Below, one piece after another: positions 50,070 to 60,829 of a DNA stretch of 64,000 bases. The position numbers and the translations under genes were made by a program. The DNA is from Lamellibrachia columna (Eukaryota; Annelida; Polychaeta; Sabellida; Siboglinidae). The notes under the pieces are model-generated. The model saw nothing but the letters and a program-made list of their open reading frames with translations, searched no databases and was not told where the DNA came from. How positions within the stretch are numbered: position 1 is the stretch's first letter; every line of letters begins with the position of its first letter. The stretch is taken from NCBI GenBank assembly GCA_963662155.1, contig OY759267.1:39602439-39666438 (forward strand), in the 5' to 3' direction.

Positions 50070-50490
50070 AATACAATATACACTATTTCTATAAAGCCTG
50101 TATCCAAGCTGAGAGGTACGTCAATACCTGTACCTATATATTTATACAACCGCTAGACCTATATCAATAAAATGTACGATTCCCTAATTTACCCTAGCCT
50201 GCCATACTAAACTATTGTACATAGTCATTTACAGTATTCAGCACAGGTACTTGGGTCGTTATTGTTACACTTCATTACATGTATCTTCTTATACGAATAA
50301 AGTGATATTTCTCGTCAGTCAGCAATTGAGTGGGAACGCTGGGGAGCTATATGGGGGCAAATAGGTAATTTTTATTTACGCGCGTTTGGCTTCCAACGTG
50401 CGATGGTACGGTTTTGGAATATCCATAGTGTGCACATTGACTGACGTATGTCCCGTATAAATAGAGTGTGTTAACATTGTGCACATACCT
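50070..50490. other. Spacer between OTU-like and Tigger-like genes
   Basis: AT-rich with no recognisable feature. On the minus strand it lies just after the end of the Tigger-like gene. Confidence 0.4.
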
Positions 50491-52172
50491 TCAACGTGGA
50501 GTCGCAGCAGCACCGCTCTGAAGGCCGGGTGGTCCTGGAATGGACGCGGCTGGGGAGTCCTGGTGGTCGACAACAACCGGCACATCGACTGCCTGCACCT
50601 CAGCATGTGTGACGTTCGCAACGGCAGCCACACCGGCCTGCTTAGTGGTCTCATGTATGGGTGGCACCTCTTCTGTCACCGCGGCAGCAGCAAACTCGTT
50701 GTCTTGAAACATTGTGTCATCGAAGGGCCACAGTCCGCAGGCCCAAAATCCATTGATGACCTTGTCTGGTGTTGACGTTCGCAGGAACGCAGTGCCAAAG
50801 ATCCCTACCATGTCGTAGAATGTTATTCTTTGGCCATGGTGTGACGTCATCCAGTTGTCTGCAGATACGTTGTAGGCGCTCTTCGGAGATTTGAAGAAGC
50901 GTCGGTCGAGAGGCTGCATCTTATGGGTGCAGTGTGGAGGAAGAGTGATCAGCTCGATTCCATGAGCCCTGGCATAGTTTACAGCATCCAGGGTCTTGTG
51001 GCTGTGATGCCCGTCCAACACAATCAGGTGACGGTTCTGCGTTGATGCATTTGTATAGAGAACAAAATGTTCCATCCACTTCAGAAAGAGTCCGGCATTT
51101 GTCCAACCGCTTGCACTGGCGTGGCCGACTGACTGTGGCGGGGCACCCTGCATGAGCTGGTCCACCATTCGCTTGCACTGGCGTGGCCGACTGACTGTGG
51201 CGGGGCACCCTGCATGAGCTGGTCCACCATTCGCTTGCACTGGCGTGGCCGACTGACTGTGGCGGGGCACCCTGCATGAGCTGGTCCACCATTCGCTTGC
51301 ACTGGCGTGGCCGACTGACTGTGGCGGGGCACCCTGCATGAGCTGGTCCACCATTCGCTTGCACTGGCGTGGCCGACTGACTGTGGCGGGGCACCCTGCA
51401 TGAGCTGGTCCACCATTCGCTTGCACTGGCGTGGCCGACTGACTGTGACGGGGCACCCTGCATGAACTGGTCCACCATTCGCTTCCGGGAAAAATCATGA
51501 ATGGCGGAAGGTAGGCTCCGGCAGCACTCACCGCGCAGATCACGGTCACGGTTGCTCCTCGTTCGCCGTTGGTCATTTTCACTACCTGACGGACCCCCTT
51601 GGAAGCGGCGACCTTGCCTGACTGGTGGACACTGGTCATCCCAGTTTCGCCCATGTTCCACACCTTGGACGGGAGGTATTCGTGGCCATTGAGCACATCT
51701 TTGTAGATCCCAAAGGTCTGTTGAAACCAACAGCTCTTGATAAGTTCGTTCCTTGGGGCTGACGAACGCTCAGGTCGGAATGTCTTCCTAGAAAGCTCTT
51801 CAGTCAGTCTTTTCCGGCCAACTTGTTTGTCTGGTTGAACGGGTGGTTTGTCCCCGTGGCCACTGCCACGTCGTATGCCAGACGTCTGACACCAGTAGGA
51901 GTTAGGCCGTACATGGCCCTCTCCATTTTCTGGATGTGGTCACGAATAACCAACTCAACCTCCGGCGGCAGCGCCGATGAGGAACCCATCCTCATCTTTC
52001 CAGGTGTGGCTACAAGGGCATCACGGTGTCTGCGAATGGTGCGAGCCGGAACTCCCAATTCTTTGCTGACACGGGTGAGCGGCATGCCGTCTCTGACTAA
52101 TCTCAACGCATCTTGCAAGTTGCCGTCACCGTACACTCCTGTCTGACCATGATTTAGACTGCAAATGAACAT
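50491..52172 (-). pseudogene. Pogo/Tigger-like DDE transposase, disabled
   Basis: The N-terminal frame 52172-51804 has helix-turn-helix character (LQDALRLVRDGMPLTRVSKELGVP, ARTIRRH), as in pogo DNA-binding domains, then a TGA replaces the expected Trp after AGKD. A frameshift follows near 51.7 kb. The DDE domain frame 51696-50491 reads KVWNMGETGMTSVHQ, TVTVICAVSAAGAYLPPFMIFPG, FLKWMEHFVLYT, LIVLDGHHSHKTLDAV, LPPHCTHKMQPLDRRFF and GIFGTAFLRTSTPDKVINGF. The first catalytic Asp (NMDETG in the family) is Gly here (GGC). The second and third remain. A 62-bp minisatellite interrupts the domain after MIFPG. Inactive on three counts. Terminal repeats were not found. Confidence 0.88.
51110..51481 (-). 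repeat. 62-bp minisatellite, six units, inside the Tigger-like catalytic domain
   Basis: Six units starting CTTGCACTGGCGTGGCCGAC, nearly identical. The unit is the codon block RMVDQLMQGAPPQSVGHASA of the transposase. As 62 is not a multiple of three, successive units are read in rotating frames, giving a 62-residue super-repeat over 186 bases. All three minus frames are nonetheless open across the array, so the reading frame of the host gene survives the insertion (five extra units are 310 bases, which shifts frame by one). Confidence 0.97.
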
Positions 52173-52175
52173 ACA

Positions 52176-52457
52176 TTGCCCCGTCCTACCCTATTGCTGC
52201 CATGCATAGAAAAAATAAGTCGAAATTTTGACTTAGCTAAGTCGAAACCCACTCCCACAATGGCGACGTTTGAGGAAGCGATACGTTTGTATTTTTCGCT
52301 TGGACTTAAACACAACGATGTTTTGGAATGTCTAGCACACATACATGGGATAGTCATTAGTCTAAGGACGTTGAGAAGACATTTAAAATCTTTCGGTTTG
52401 TATCGGCGAAAGAACCCATCAGATCCTCTGAACGTTGCTCTGTTTTTTGACAAATGA
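52176..52457 (+). CDS. N-terminal fragment of an integrase-type transposon gene
   Basis: The frame contains ATFEEAIRLYFSLGLKHNDV, LAHIHGIVISLRTLRRHLKS and FGLYRRKNPSDPLNVALFFDK, then a stop. This helix-turn-helix-like region is the N-terminus of a family of metazoan proteins that continue into an integrase-like DDE core. No core follows here. The frame probably starts at ATG 52260 (ATGGCGACG) rather than further up. It may be a fragment, or the first exon if TGAGGT marks a lost splice. It lies divergently next to the Tigger-like gene. Confidence 0.45.
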   Translation: MPRPTLLLPCIEKISRNFDLAKSKPTPTMATFEEAIRLYFSLGLKHNDVLECLAHIHGIVISLRTLRRHLKSFGLYRRKNPSDPLNVALFFDK

Positions 52458-52459
52458 GG

Positions 52460-52985
52460 TTATAGTCCAGTCAATCTACGCCCAAAAGAGGGTCAACCTC
52501 AAACAAATTGCAATAGTAATTATGATGGCGTTTTTAGTTAGTACTACATGTCTACATTACAAGAAACAAAGTCCACCGAAATCCACGTGGTGGAACATTG
52601 TAATTTTTGACGATAATGACAAGTGTTCGAAAGTCGCTGCCGGTCACTTTTTGGCATAGTTAAATGTAGAGGTACGCGTTAATCAGGCTATGTTATGTAT
52701 TTTCTTTGCGCATTACATATACTTGATGTATACCATTGGAAAGATAATGGATTAATCTATCCAACGATATATCAGAAGTTTAACTTCATTAATTACTAAG
52801 GTGAAGATCACATTTTAAACACAGTGAACCCCGATTTTTAGCCGTTACGAGGGCGTAGGGTAGCGATCTGGAGTGGACTAGTTTATACACCCACAATCGA
52901 TACTAGTTTTGACATGTGTTATTAGTAAATGTAAGCGAAATAATTTATCAATTAATAAACAATCAATTGCACGCATGTCTGTTGT
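52460..52985. other. Spacer without supported gene
   Basis: AT-rich; small frames have no recognisable content. It separates the integrase-type fragment from the long broken gene that follows. Confidence 0.35.
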
Positions 52986-52987
52986 CA

Positions 52988-55900
52988 TTATTTAATATTT
53001 CTTTCGCACTGCATGAGGGTCTTATATAGTGTCGACATTCCTGGCTTCGCATCGGGTCATTTTGTGCAGTTTGTAGCAGATAATGTGGACCATAACAGTG
53101 AAACCCTCAGTGGAATGAATACCTTCCACGGGATGGGCATTACTGCAGCTGTTTCGCCAGGCATCAAGACCTGCACATCAAGACCTGCACACCGATTCCT
53201 AGAGTTACTGTAAGTGATGAAGACCTAGCTGCTGTTGGGCGCATCAACATCAACCACTTCAGTGCGACTGATGCTTCAATCAATGACCTCGTCTATCAGA
53301 GACTACCCAAAGTGGATGTCGATGCAACTTCCAACGTTGACTTGCTTTGGAAAACGTCTCTACTGCTGCGTTCACCCAGACCATGCTGATCTGGTGTCAT
53401 GCAACATGTCCAGCACGGACTGCACCCAGACCCATCAACTATCAAACTCCTGCCGATGATTGATATGGATCCCAGTGATCTGACATGCTTTTACCCTACG
53501 CTCAAATTCGTATGTGCCCAAGCTAAACGATTGGGAGTAACGCCAATCTTAACGTTCGATCAACCTCTATGGTGGAAAGCCATTTTGATCGTGTCAATGG
53601 AACCACAGTCAAGTAATTCACGTGAAATTGTCCTCAGACCCGGTGGTCTGCACATGGAAATGAGCTTTCTTGATGGCCGGTTTCTGGAAAGAACTACTGG
53701 AGGTAATCTACGCAAGCTATGCCGTCGACAATATGCTACCTGGCAAGGCTATATCACGTGCTGTCCGTGGCCATATGCTTGTGAATGCAGCGCTAAACGC
53801 CATGCGCATTGCGATGACATACGACTCTCCACTGCCAGGCACAAACGCACTTGACAAATGATGGCACGCAGGGAGCGACAAACGACCCACCTGACATTAC
53901 AGCTGTCAGCAATGGAGATTTAAAAGAAGCCGCTAGTTTGTTTGACAATTTGATTTCTTTGGACAAAACGATTGAGGAGGTATGCTCAGCTGATGTGCTG
54001 TGTAGAATCAGACACATGATCGAAAGGCAGAAAGCACCGCTTGTTTGTGGTTGCAGTATATGGACATGATGGACATACTCAGGAGATTCATCAAAGCAGA
54101 CGAACGGGGAATTGGGACCTGCATCTACACACTGTTCGTGAGATGCTTCCATACTGCCTAGCTGCTGGACGCACATTGTATGGCAAGTTTGCATATGTGT
54201 ACCTAAACAACATGCTGGAGTTAGAGAGTCAACACCCTGATGGTCACACGAGCTTCATACTCGGGAAACATGTAATCCGCAGGAGTGATCGTTACTGGGC
54301 AGGCCTTTCATTGGATTTAGTTATCGAGCAAGTGTTGATGCGAAGTGTGAAGACAACAGGCGGTTGAACGCGTGAGCGTGGACTGACTGAGACTCAGAGG
54401 CTTGTCTGGCTTCTGTCAATGCCTGCTTGTGCTGGAGTTAACTGTGCCCTGCAAGACCGCACTGCGGTAACCTACAACACAAGTGACCAACACAAAGACG
54501 CAACTAGAGCAAGACAGGAACGGGACTCCAAAGACACAGAAGAGCTGTTGAAATGTCTGCAGAGCAAGAATCCATTCACTGACGATCGGTGTCTCCGTAG
54601 CATTTCGACCGGTGTAACAGCAGACAATGAAGTGAATGTAGACAAAGCAAATGAAATAGGATCTCAGATCCTTGAATCGATGATCTGAGAAAGCATCCTG
54701 GGCTATACATTCAGAAGGAAACAGCAAGACATCACACTGAATGATAAATCATGCGTGACGTTCAATGAAGACGTGACAGTTGATTCTCAACTCCTCTTCC
54801 AGCGCATTCTGGTAGTAGGAGAAATATGTGATGAACTGCCTCTGGTCCTGAAGCACGAACTATGTAGTTATCCACCTGCTTTGTTCGAAGAACCTGGGAT
54901 GATGCGACTTGCCAGTAAATCCCTCCTTGCTGACGCCATGTGGAATCTGCTTGGAGACCATCCCCAAGATCCACCCAACTGTGGAGAAGTGCAGTGTGCT
55001 CTCGGTGGAGGATCACTTATGCATCGGATTACATGGCATCGAGGTACTAGCCACAGTGGCATATGCACACAATACATCACGCATGTGCGAAGACGGTACG
55101 GTATTGCCATTGTTGCATTCGATGGCTACAAAGCTGGAACATCAACAAAGGACATGACCCACAAAAGGCGAACACGCAGATGTGCTTCAACAGCAGTTCA
55201 CTTCACAAGTGACTTGCGATTGCATATAAAGAAAGAGGAATTTCTGGCCAACAGAGAAAACAAGCAACGATTCATAAACATACTGAGCAAAGAGCTTGAG
55301 AAAGCTGGATGCTGTTGTTTTCATGCAAACGAGGACGCTGATCCAATGATCGTTAAAACAGCACTAAATTCATCGAACAAAATCGACACTATCCTAATTG
55401 GCGAAGACACCGATTTGCTAGTGCTGCTGTGTTACCCACTTTCGACAGGAACCCTTTGGTGTATTCTTAATGTCAGAGCCTAAACAGAGCACATCACAAC
55501 AAATCAAGATCTGGAACATCAGAGCTCTCACAGAAACACTGGGCTGTGCGCATGCTCTCCTTACACGCTTTACCAGGATGTGATACCACATCATGCATAT
55601 ACGGGATTGGTAAGGCCACAGCTCTGAAGAGGGTTAGCTATTACTAACGAACACTTCAGGAAGCAAGTACAGGTGTTCGAATCAGCAACACCAACAGTCG
55701 AATAATTGGTTACTGCGGGGGAACAGGCTATTGTATGTGTTCATGGTGGAAACTTTGGAGAAAACCTTGATGATTTGCGGTACAAACGCTTCATTGAAAA
55801 GGTAGCATCAAGTACAGCTTACGTACATGAAAATAATCTACCCCCTACTTCAGCTGCTGCCCACTATCACAGCCTCAGGATCTACTATCAGATCCAACAG

Positions 55901-56175
55901 TGGAAACGATCCGAAAAACTTTCAAAGCCACGGACTGGGGCTGGATTGTCAAAGACAACTGCCATGTTCCAAAGATGACTGACTTCCCAGCAGCACCAGC
56001 CCATTTGCTGTTGGTCATCCGTTGTAACTGCAAGAAAAACTGCAATTCGCTGCGATGTAGTTGCAGAAAGAATGGACTTGAGTGCACTTCTGTGTGTGGT
56101 GTATGCAAAGGAAGCACCTGTCAAAATTCAGCTGACATCACCGTGGAAGCTCTCGATGACAGCAGCGATTGAAGG
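52988..56175 (+). pseudogene. Broken long gene: XPG/FEN-like nuclease region plus CXC cysteine-rich tail
   Basis: Colinear plus-strand pieces read as one long protein. Start: FVADNVDHNSETLSGMNTFH; then MIDMDPSDLTCFYPTLKFV and TFDQPLWWKA; then ELLEVIYASYAV, PGKAISRAVRGHMLVNAALN; then DLHLHTVREMLPYCLAAGR and a REC-like TETQRLVWLLSMPAC. At 54755-55480 a long frame ends in a nuclease-like part: VAFDGYKAGTSTKDM, FHANEDADPMIV and ILIGEDTDLLVLLCY, acidic motifs spaced as in XPG/FEN PIN-type nucleases. After frame changes come YKRFIEKVASS and a tail with CNCKKNCNSLRCSCRKNGLEC, a CXC (tesmin/TSO1-type) module. At least five stops or shifts disable it. I know this as an uncharacterised protein family spread through invertebrates; its function is unknown. 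Confidence 0.7.
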
Positions 56176-56179
56176 TGAC

Positions 56180-56760
56180 ATTTACCGGTAAGTAACACTG
56201 CAATGTAAACAATATACCATTTATGTATGTGCGTGTGTGCATGTTTTGATTGTGTGTATACGTATATAATATATATTGAAACAGTAGGTAATGACGTAAA
56301 TGCCACTGAAATAGACAAGTGCATGGCTATATGTGTAAGCAACATTCGGTCGATCGCAACGTTACTGTTACGTGTCTTACGTATGTATAACTCAAGAATA
56401 ACAACTTGAAGTGTAGTGTGAACAGAAGCTTTACTAGCCGACCCAATCTGATACAAACAACTAGCGTGCGTCATCTAGCGAGTAGTAATAACGTTATAAC
56501 GCAACATCCTTCCCCTTATGGAGAGGCATACAAGTTACATATACTTTAGTATAGTATGTTGTATAAATTATAGATACGCCAATTAAATGAACATAGTGAC
56601 AAGCATTAGTCAACTATTGAACGTCTGTATAAGAGTGCTTCATTTGTTTAAATGTCACCAAATTAAATGTCCACACGAAGATCTTAAAAGCTTCTTTGTC
56701 TGTGAAATGTGTACGTTTCACAGTTTTCTAACATTGTTCAACAAGTTCAGCTTTCTAACA
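56180..56760. other. Spacer without supported gene
   Basis: Low-complexity GTATGTGC and TATATA words near 56230-56280, then AT-rich DNA. At 56745-56795 a 27-base segment (ACAAGTTCAGCTTTCTAACA) is tandemly repeated just before the gypsy end, which on the minus strand could be part of its 3' untranslated region or terminal repeat. Confidence 0.4.
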
Positions 56761-56805
56761 GGTTTCACAAGTTCAGCTTTCTAACAGGTTTCACCACCTT
56801 CAGGT

Positions 56806-56907
56806 GTTCGTCACGTATTGTTGTGTCACGTTCGGCGACGAGGGGAGTCGTGTGATGTTCGTCACGTATGGTTGTGTCACGTTCGGCGACGAGGGGAGTC
56901 GTGTGAT
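56806..56907 (-). repeat. 51-bp tandem duplication at the gypsy C-terminus
   Basis: Two units of GTTCGTCACGTATTGTTGTG plus 31 bases, differing at one site. On the minus strand they encode a 17-residue repeat, NITRLPSSPNVTQ plus four residues, at the end of the integrase frame. Confidence 0.9.
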
Positions 56908-58002
56908 GTCTGTTGACTCTTTCACGGGTGATTGTGCTTTGTCAGGGCTCTTCGTTGGAGTAATACTGACTGTCTCGTCTGGAACTGTGCGTGGCTGTGG
57001 AGACCGTTGAACGTTTATTTCTCTGGGTCTCGGGGACTCTCGCAGAAACTGTCGGTTTCGGCGATATTTATGTCCATCATCCGTTGTTGCTTCGTAGGAC
57101 CGTCTCACAAGCCGTTTAGTCACAGTCGCTTGTTCCCAATCCCGTCTCCCAGCCTGGATTGGCTGAATTCTTACGAGCTTGCCTGGTTGCAATGGTCTCA
57201 GCACTCGCCTGTTGCTACACCGTTCACCGACTATTACTTGTTTGTCTTCCATTCGTTCACTTTCATCTTTGGAGTAGCCACTTGATGGTTTCAGAATATA
57301 AGATGTCGTGGGAACAAGAGTCTTCGTTCTGCGTCCCATGAGTCGTTGTGCTGGACTGGTTTTGAGACCTTCTCTTGGTGTGTTTCTTAGGTTGAGTAGA
57401 CCAAGGTATGGGTCTTCATGTGCAGTTCTGCATTTTCTTAGCAGTCGTTTCGCTATCTTGACGGCAGCTTCTGCAGCACCATTCGCTTTACTGTTACCAG
57501 GACTTGACATCTCACGGCTAAATCCTCACTTTCCACTGGACATCTTGAATTTGTGAGAAGTGTATTGAGGTCCTCCGTCACTGATTACAGTATTCGGCAC
57601 ACCATGCCTTGCGAAGTGGTGTTTCAATTTCGTGATAACATCTTCAGATAACGTTTCCTTCAGAAAGTCAATTTCAAAGAAGTTACTGTAGTAGTCCACT
57701 GTGATCAGATAGTTTCTTCCCTCAAATGACAGTAGATCTGTGCCAACCGTTTGCCAAGGACGACCAGGGACTTCGTGCATGAACAGCGGTTCAGCAGCTT
57801 GTTTGTCACTGTGAGTGGCGCATGTATCTCTATGTACTGTCGAATTTCGCTCGACATGCCAGGCCAGAATACCAATTCTCTAGCTCTGCGTAGACATGGG
57901 TTAATTCCCATGTGACCTGCGTGTTCCCACTCCAGTCTCCCAGCCTGGATTGGCTGAATTCTTACGAGCTTGCCTGGTTGCAATGGTCTCAGCACTCGCC
58001 TG

Positions 58003-58495
58003 AACGCATACAAAGGAGAGCAACTAAAATGATTCCAGAACTTAGAGACCTTAGTTATGAAGAACGCCTGAAAGAATGTGGTTTAACAACTCTAGAGACA
58101 AGGAGGTTAAGAGGAGATCAGATTGAAGTTTTTAAGATATTGAATGGGTATGAAAATATTGATAGAAATATGTTTTTCTCACTCAAGAAGGATAGCAGAA
58201 CTAGAGGACATGAGGTAAAATTAGTAAAGGATCAATGTAGATTGGACATCAGGAAGCACTCGTTCTCACAGAGGACAATAAATGAATGGAACAAACTGTC
58301 TACAGATTGTGTAACTGCTAGCAGCGTGAATATGTTTAAAAACAAGGTTGACACATATATCAGGAGGGCGGGTTATAAGTAGGTGAACATTGTTGGACTC
58401 TCGATAAGCCAATGGCTTCCTTGTCCACTTGCCATCTGGGCCTTTGGCTTGGATGGCAAATCTTGTTAAATCTTGTTAAATCTTGTGTAGTTTCA
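58003..58495 (+). mobile_element. CR1-like 3' end inserted in gypsy pol, antisense
   Basis: An open frame of about 125 codons to 58382 encodes a CR1-type C-terminus: RIQRRATKMIPELRDLSYEE, LETRRLRGDQIEVFKILNG, FSQRTINEWNKLSTD. The family's 3' untranslated end follows (CTCTCGATAAGCCAATGG, then GGATGGCAAATCTTG and two more TTAAATCTTG units). Tandem short repeats at the 3' end are typical of CR1. It is the best-preserved tail of this family in the window and is fused at its 5' side to an 80-bp piece of gypsy integrase. Confidence 0.9.
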
Positions 58496-59834
58496 CTTTT
58501 ATGTCTGGTCGCATAGCAGCTGGTATGACGACTCTTTAGCCGCGCAGAATTATTCCATCTTGGACGGTTAGTTCGTCACGATAGCTGAAGTAAGGAGTCG
58601 GTGAGTTTGGCACTGCGTCTTTGTTTGGCGGCCATCCTTTCATGGTGGTGTTCTTCAAACAAGACAGACTTTCGTCTCGTTCAGTCGCGACGCGGATCTC
58701 ATCAAGTCGATAACTTTTGATGGGTAGAAACGAGAGATTGTTCACGGACACCTGTTCCGAGCACGGTGTATCTGGTAGAGGTGAGCGAGATAGAGCATCT
58801 GCGACTGGGATCGATTTTCCACTGTTATATGTTAACATATAGTTGTACTCTTGAGTTCGCAGTAGAAGTGCTTGCAGACGTTTTGGGGCCTCTGACAACG
58901 GTTTCGTCACAATAGGGACTAGTGGTTTGTGATCGGTGTCAACACTGACATGGCGCCCGTACGTATAGTGATGAAACTTCTCCAATCCGAAGCTCACGGC
59001 CAGCATTTCTTTTTCTATTTGCGCATACCTTTTTTCAGTCTCTGTTAACGTTCTGCTCGCATAGGCCACAGGCTTGCCTTCTTGGAAGAGTGCTGATCCA
59101 AGCCCATATTCGCTTGCATCATTTTCGAGTCTCAATTCCTTTGTAGGGTCGTAGAATGCAAGTACAGGTGCATTGATTAGCATTTGTTTGACAGTTTCAA
59201 ACGCGTCTTGCTGTGAATCTGACCACATCCACGTAACGTCGTGTTTAGTCAGATTCCTCAACGGGTAGATGACATCCGTCATGTGCGGCATAAACTTGGC
59301 GACGTAATTAACCATTCTGAGATAACGACGCGGTTCTTCAACATTCGTTGGTGCAGCCATTTTAGCGATAGCCTTGACTTTTTCAGGGTCAGACTGCAAT
59401 CCATCCTTTGTTATGCGATGTCCCATGAAGGTCACTTCGCTCATGCGTAGTTGTAATTTTTTTCGGTTCAACTTGATGCCGTTGTCTCTGCAACGTTCCA
59501 TGAAAGCTATCAAGTTGCGGTCATGTTCTTCGAAATCCTTGCCATGGATGATTACATCATCTGCGATGCACACGACACCTGGCAGACCATCGAGTGCCTC
59601 CAAGAGTTTCTTCTGGAATATTTCCGATGAGACAGACGTCCCAAATGGTAGACGGACTAATCTGTAACGACCATAGCATGTCTGGAAGGTCGTCAGCATA
59701 CTAGATTCGCGATCGAGTTGCACATGCCAGTAGCCAGATGAGAGATCTGCTTTGGTGAACATGCGAGATTGTCCAAGTTCGTGTAGCGTATCTTCGAGAA
59801 TCGGAAGAGTATAGTGCTCACGAAGAAGCATGGC

Positions 59835-60425
59835 ACCAAAAAAGGCACAATGCGCAACCTGTCAAAACGCTCATGGCATTTGACATAACAAAAAAACCGA
59901 AAAGGAGCCCCAATGAAGGTATACATTGCCTAACACTGCAAGACCACTGTTACAAATTAGGCATTAATTTTTGTACATAAACCCCGAAAGTTGAAATAGG
60001 GATATATTATACTAAATATTATAATAAAAACAGTCAGCAAGATTTCACATTGCCTTCAGAAAAACATTGGGAGAAAATAACGTATTGTCGACTATTCTTA
60101 AAATCAAAACATGGATCTACTGGTGTTGTTTTGGTGTATTGTGTAATAAAAACAGGTCATTATTATCTATTGATGAAAAGAACTAAACTAATTATATCAT
60201 AGATTTAGCGAGACTCGTCTACCAGTACACTATGTCGTCAATTGTTTTCAAAGAGGACGGTCAAGAGTCATGGAGCAAGACAGTGGACACTAAATATATA
60301 GAACACCTCCGACAAATTTAGAGGCATTTCTCTAACCTGAGGCAACTAAAGGTGTACCTCCATCTCTGATATAAATTGCTAAATTTTTCCTTACAGGATT
60401 TTGGTAACCCTCTTTTCGAGTTTTG
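59835..60425. other. Gene-free stretch upstream of the gypsy remnant
   Basis: The expected gag-protease part of the gypsy element is absent. The DNA is AT-rich with no other recognisable feature. Confidence 0.4.
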
Positions 60426-60428
60426 CAC

Positions 60429-60488
60429 CCCGGAATACCTGGCTGCAATGAGTAAGCCCTCTTTCTTATCGCAGCCAGGTATTCCGGG
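60429..60488. repeat. Perfect 18-bp hairpin
   Basis: CCCGGAATACCTGGCTGC at 60429-60446 pairs exactly with 60471-60488 across a 24-base loop. The arms are GC-richer than the surroundings. It resembles the inner end of a small foldback element, or a structured RNA stem, but nothing else supports either. Confidence 0.9.
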
Positions 60489-60657
60489 TTGATGCGGTTG
60501 CCGTCCAATGAATGGCCAGAATGTTGGGAAGTCATTTACACATTGTGACCAGCCAGGAGCAGAACATGAAACAAGGCTACTCGGTCAACAAAATCACAGC
60601 CAATTCTAACACTGGCACTCGAGATCCTCTTCTCTCGGGCATGTTGAGAGCAGCATT

Positions 60658-60822
60658 ATATAAGTCTCGGTAATAATGGTGGTGTGGTATGAGTTATTAG
60701 TGTATGAACATTTCATAAGTCTCGGTAATAATGATGGTGTGGTATGAGTTATTAGTGTATGAACATTTCATAAGTCTCGGTAATAATGATGGTGTGGTAT
60801 GAGTTATTAGCGTATGAACATT
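60658..60822. repeat. 55-bp tandem repeat, three units
   Basis: Three head-to-tail units of ATAAGTCTCGGTAATAATGG plus 35 bases, almost identical (ATGGTGG against ATGATGG, GTGTATG against GCGTATG). Confidence 0.95.
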
Positions 60823-60829
60823 TCATAAG

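Larger units (their letters stand above)
56800..59831 (-). mobile_element. Ty3/gypsy LTR-retrotransposon pol, truncated and interrupted
   Basis: On the minus strand, frame 59831-58536 (431 codons, open) carries reverse transcriptase (FTKADLSSGYWHVQL, VCIADDVIIHG with the catalytic Asp pair) and RNase H (LENDASEYGLGSALFQ, TDHKPLVPI), ending in VQDGIILRG. Integrase follows in pieces: the zinc region (GHMGINPCLRRARELVFWPG) near 57920-57840, the core (WQTVGTDLLSFEGRNYLITVDYY-type start, ISDGGPQYTS) near 57780-57540, and the C-terminal part 57510-56800 (GNSKANGAAEAAVKIAKRL). Gag, protease and the start of RT are absent, and no terminal repeats were found. A CR1-like fragment and an 80-bp duplicated piece interrupt it between RNase H and integrase. 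Inactive. Confidence 0.9.

Noticed and set aside
50921..51730. A second 269-codon minus frame overlapping the Tigger-like gene
   Set aside because: It is the repeat array in another frame plus shadow sequence outside it; flanking residues match no transposase.
56745..56800. 3' LTR of the gypsy element starting at TGTTAGAAAGCTGAAC on the minus strand
   Set aside because: A repeated TGTTAGAAAGCTGAAC is present but there is no second copy upstream of pol and no target duplication to confirm a terminal repeat.
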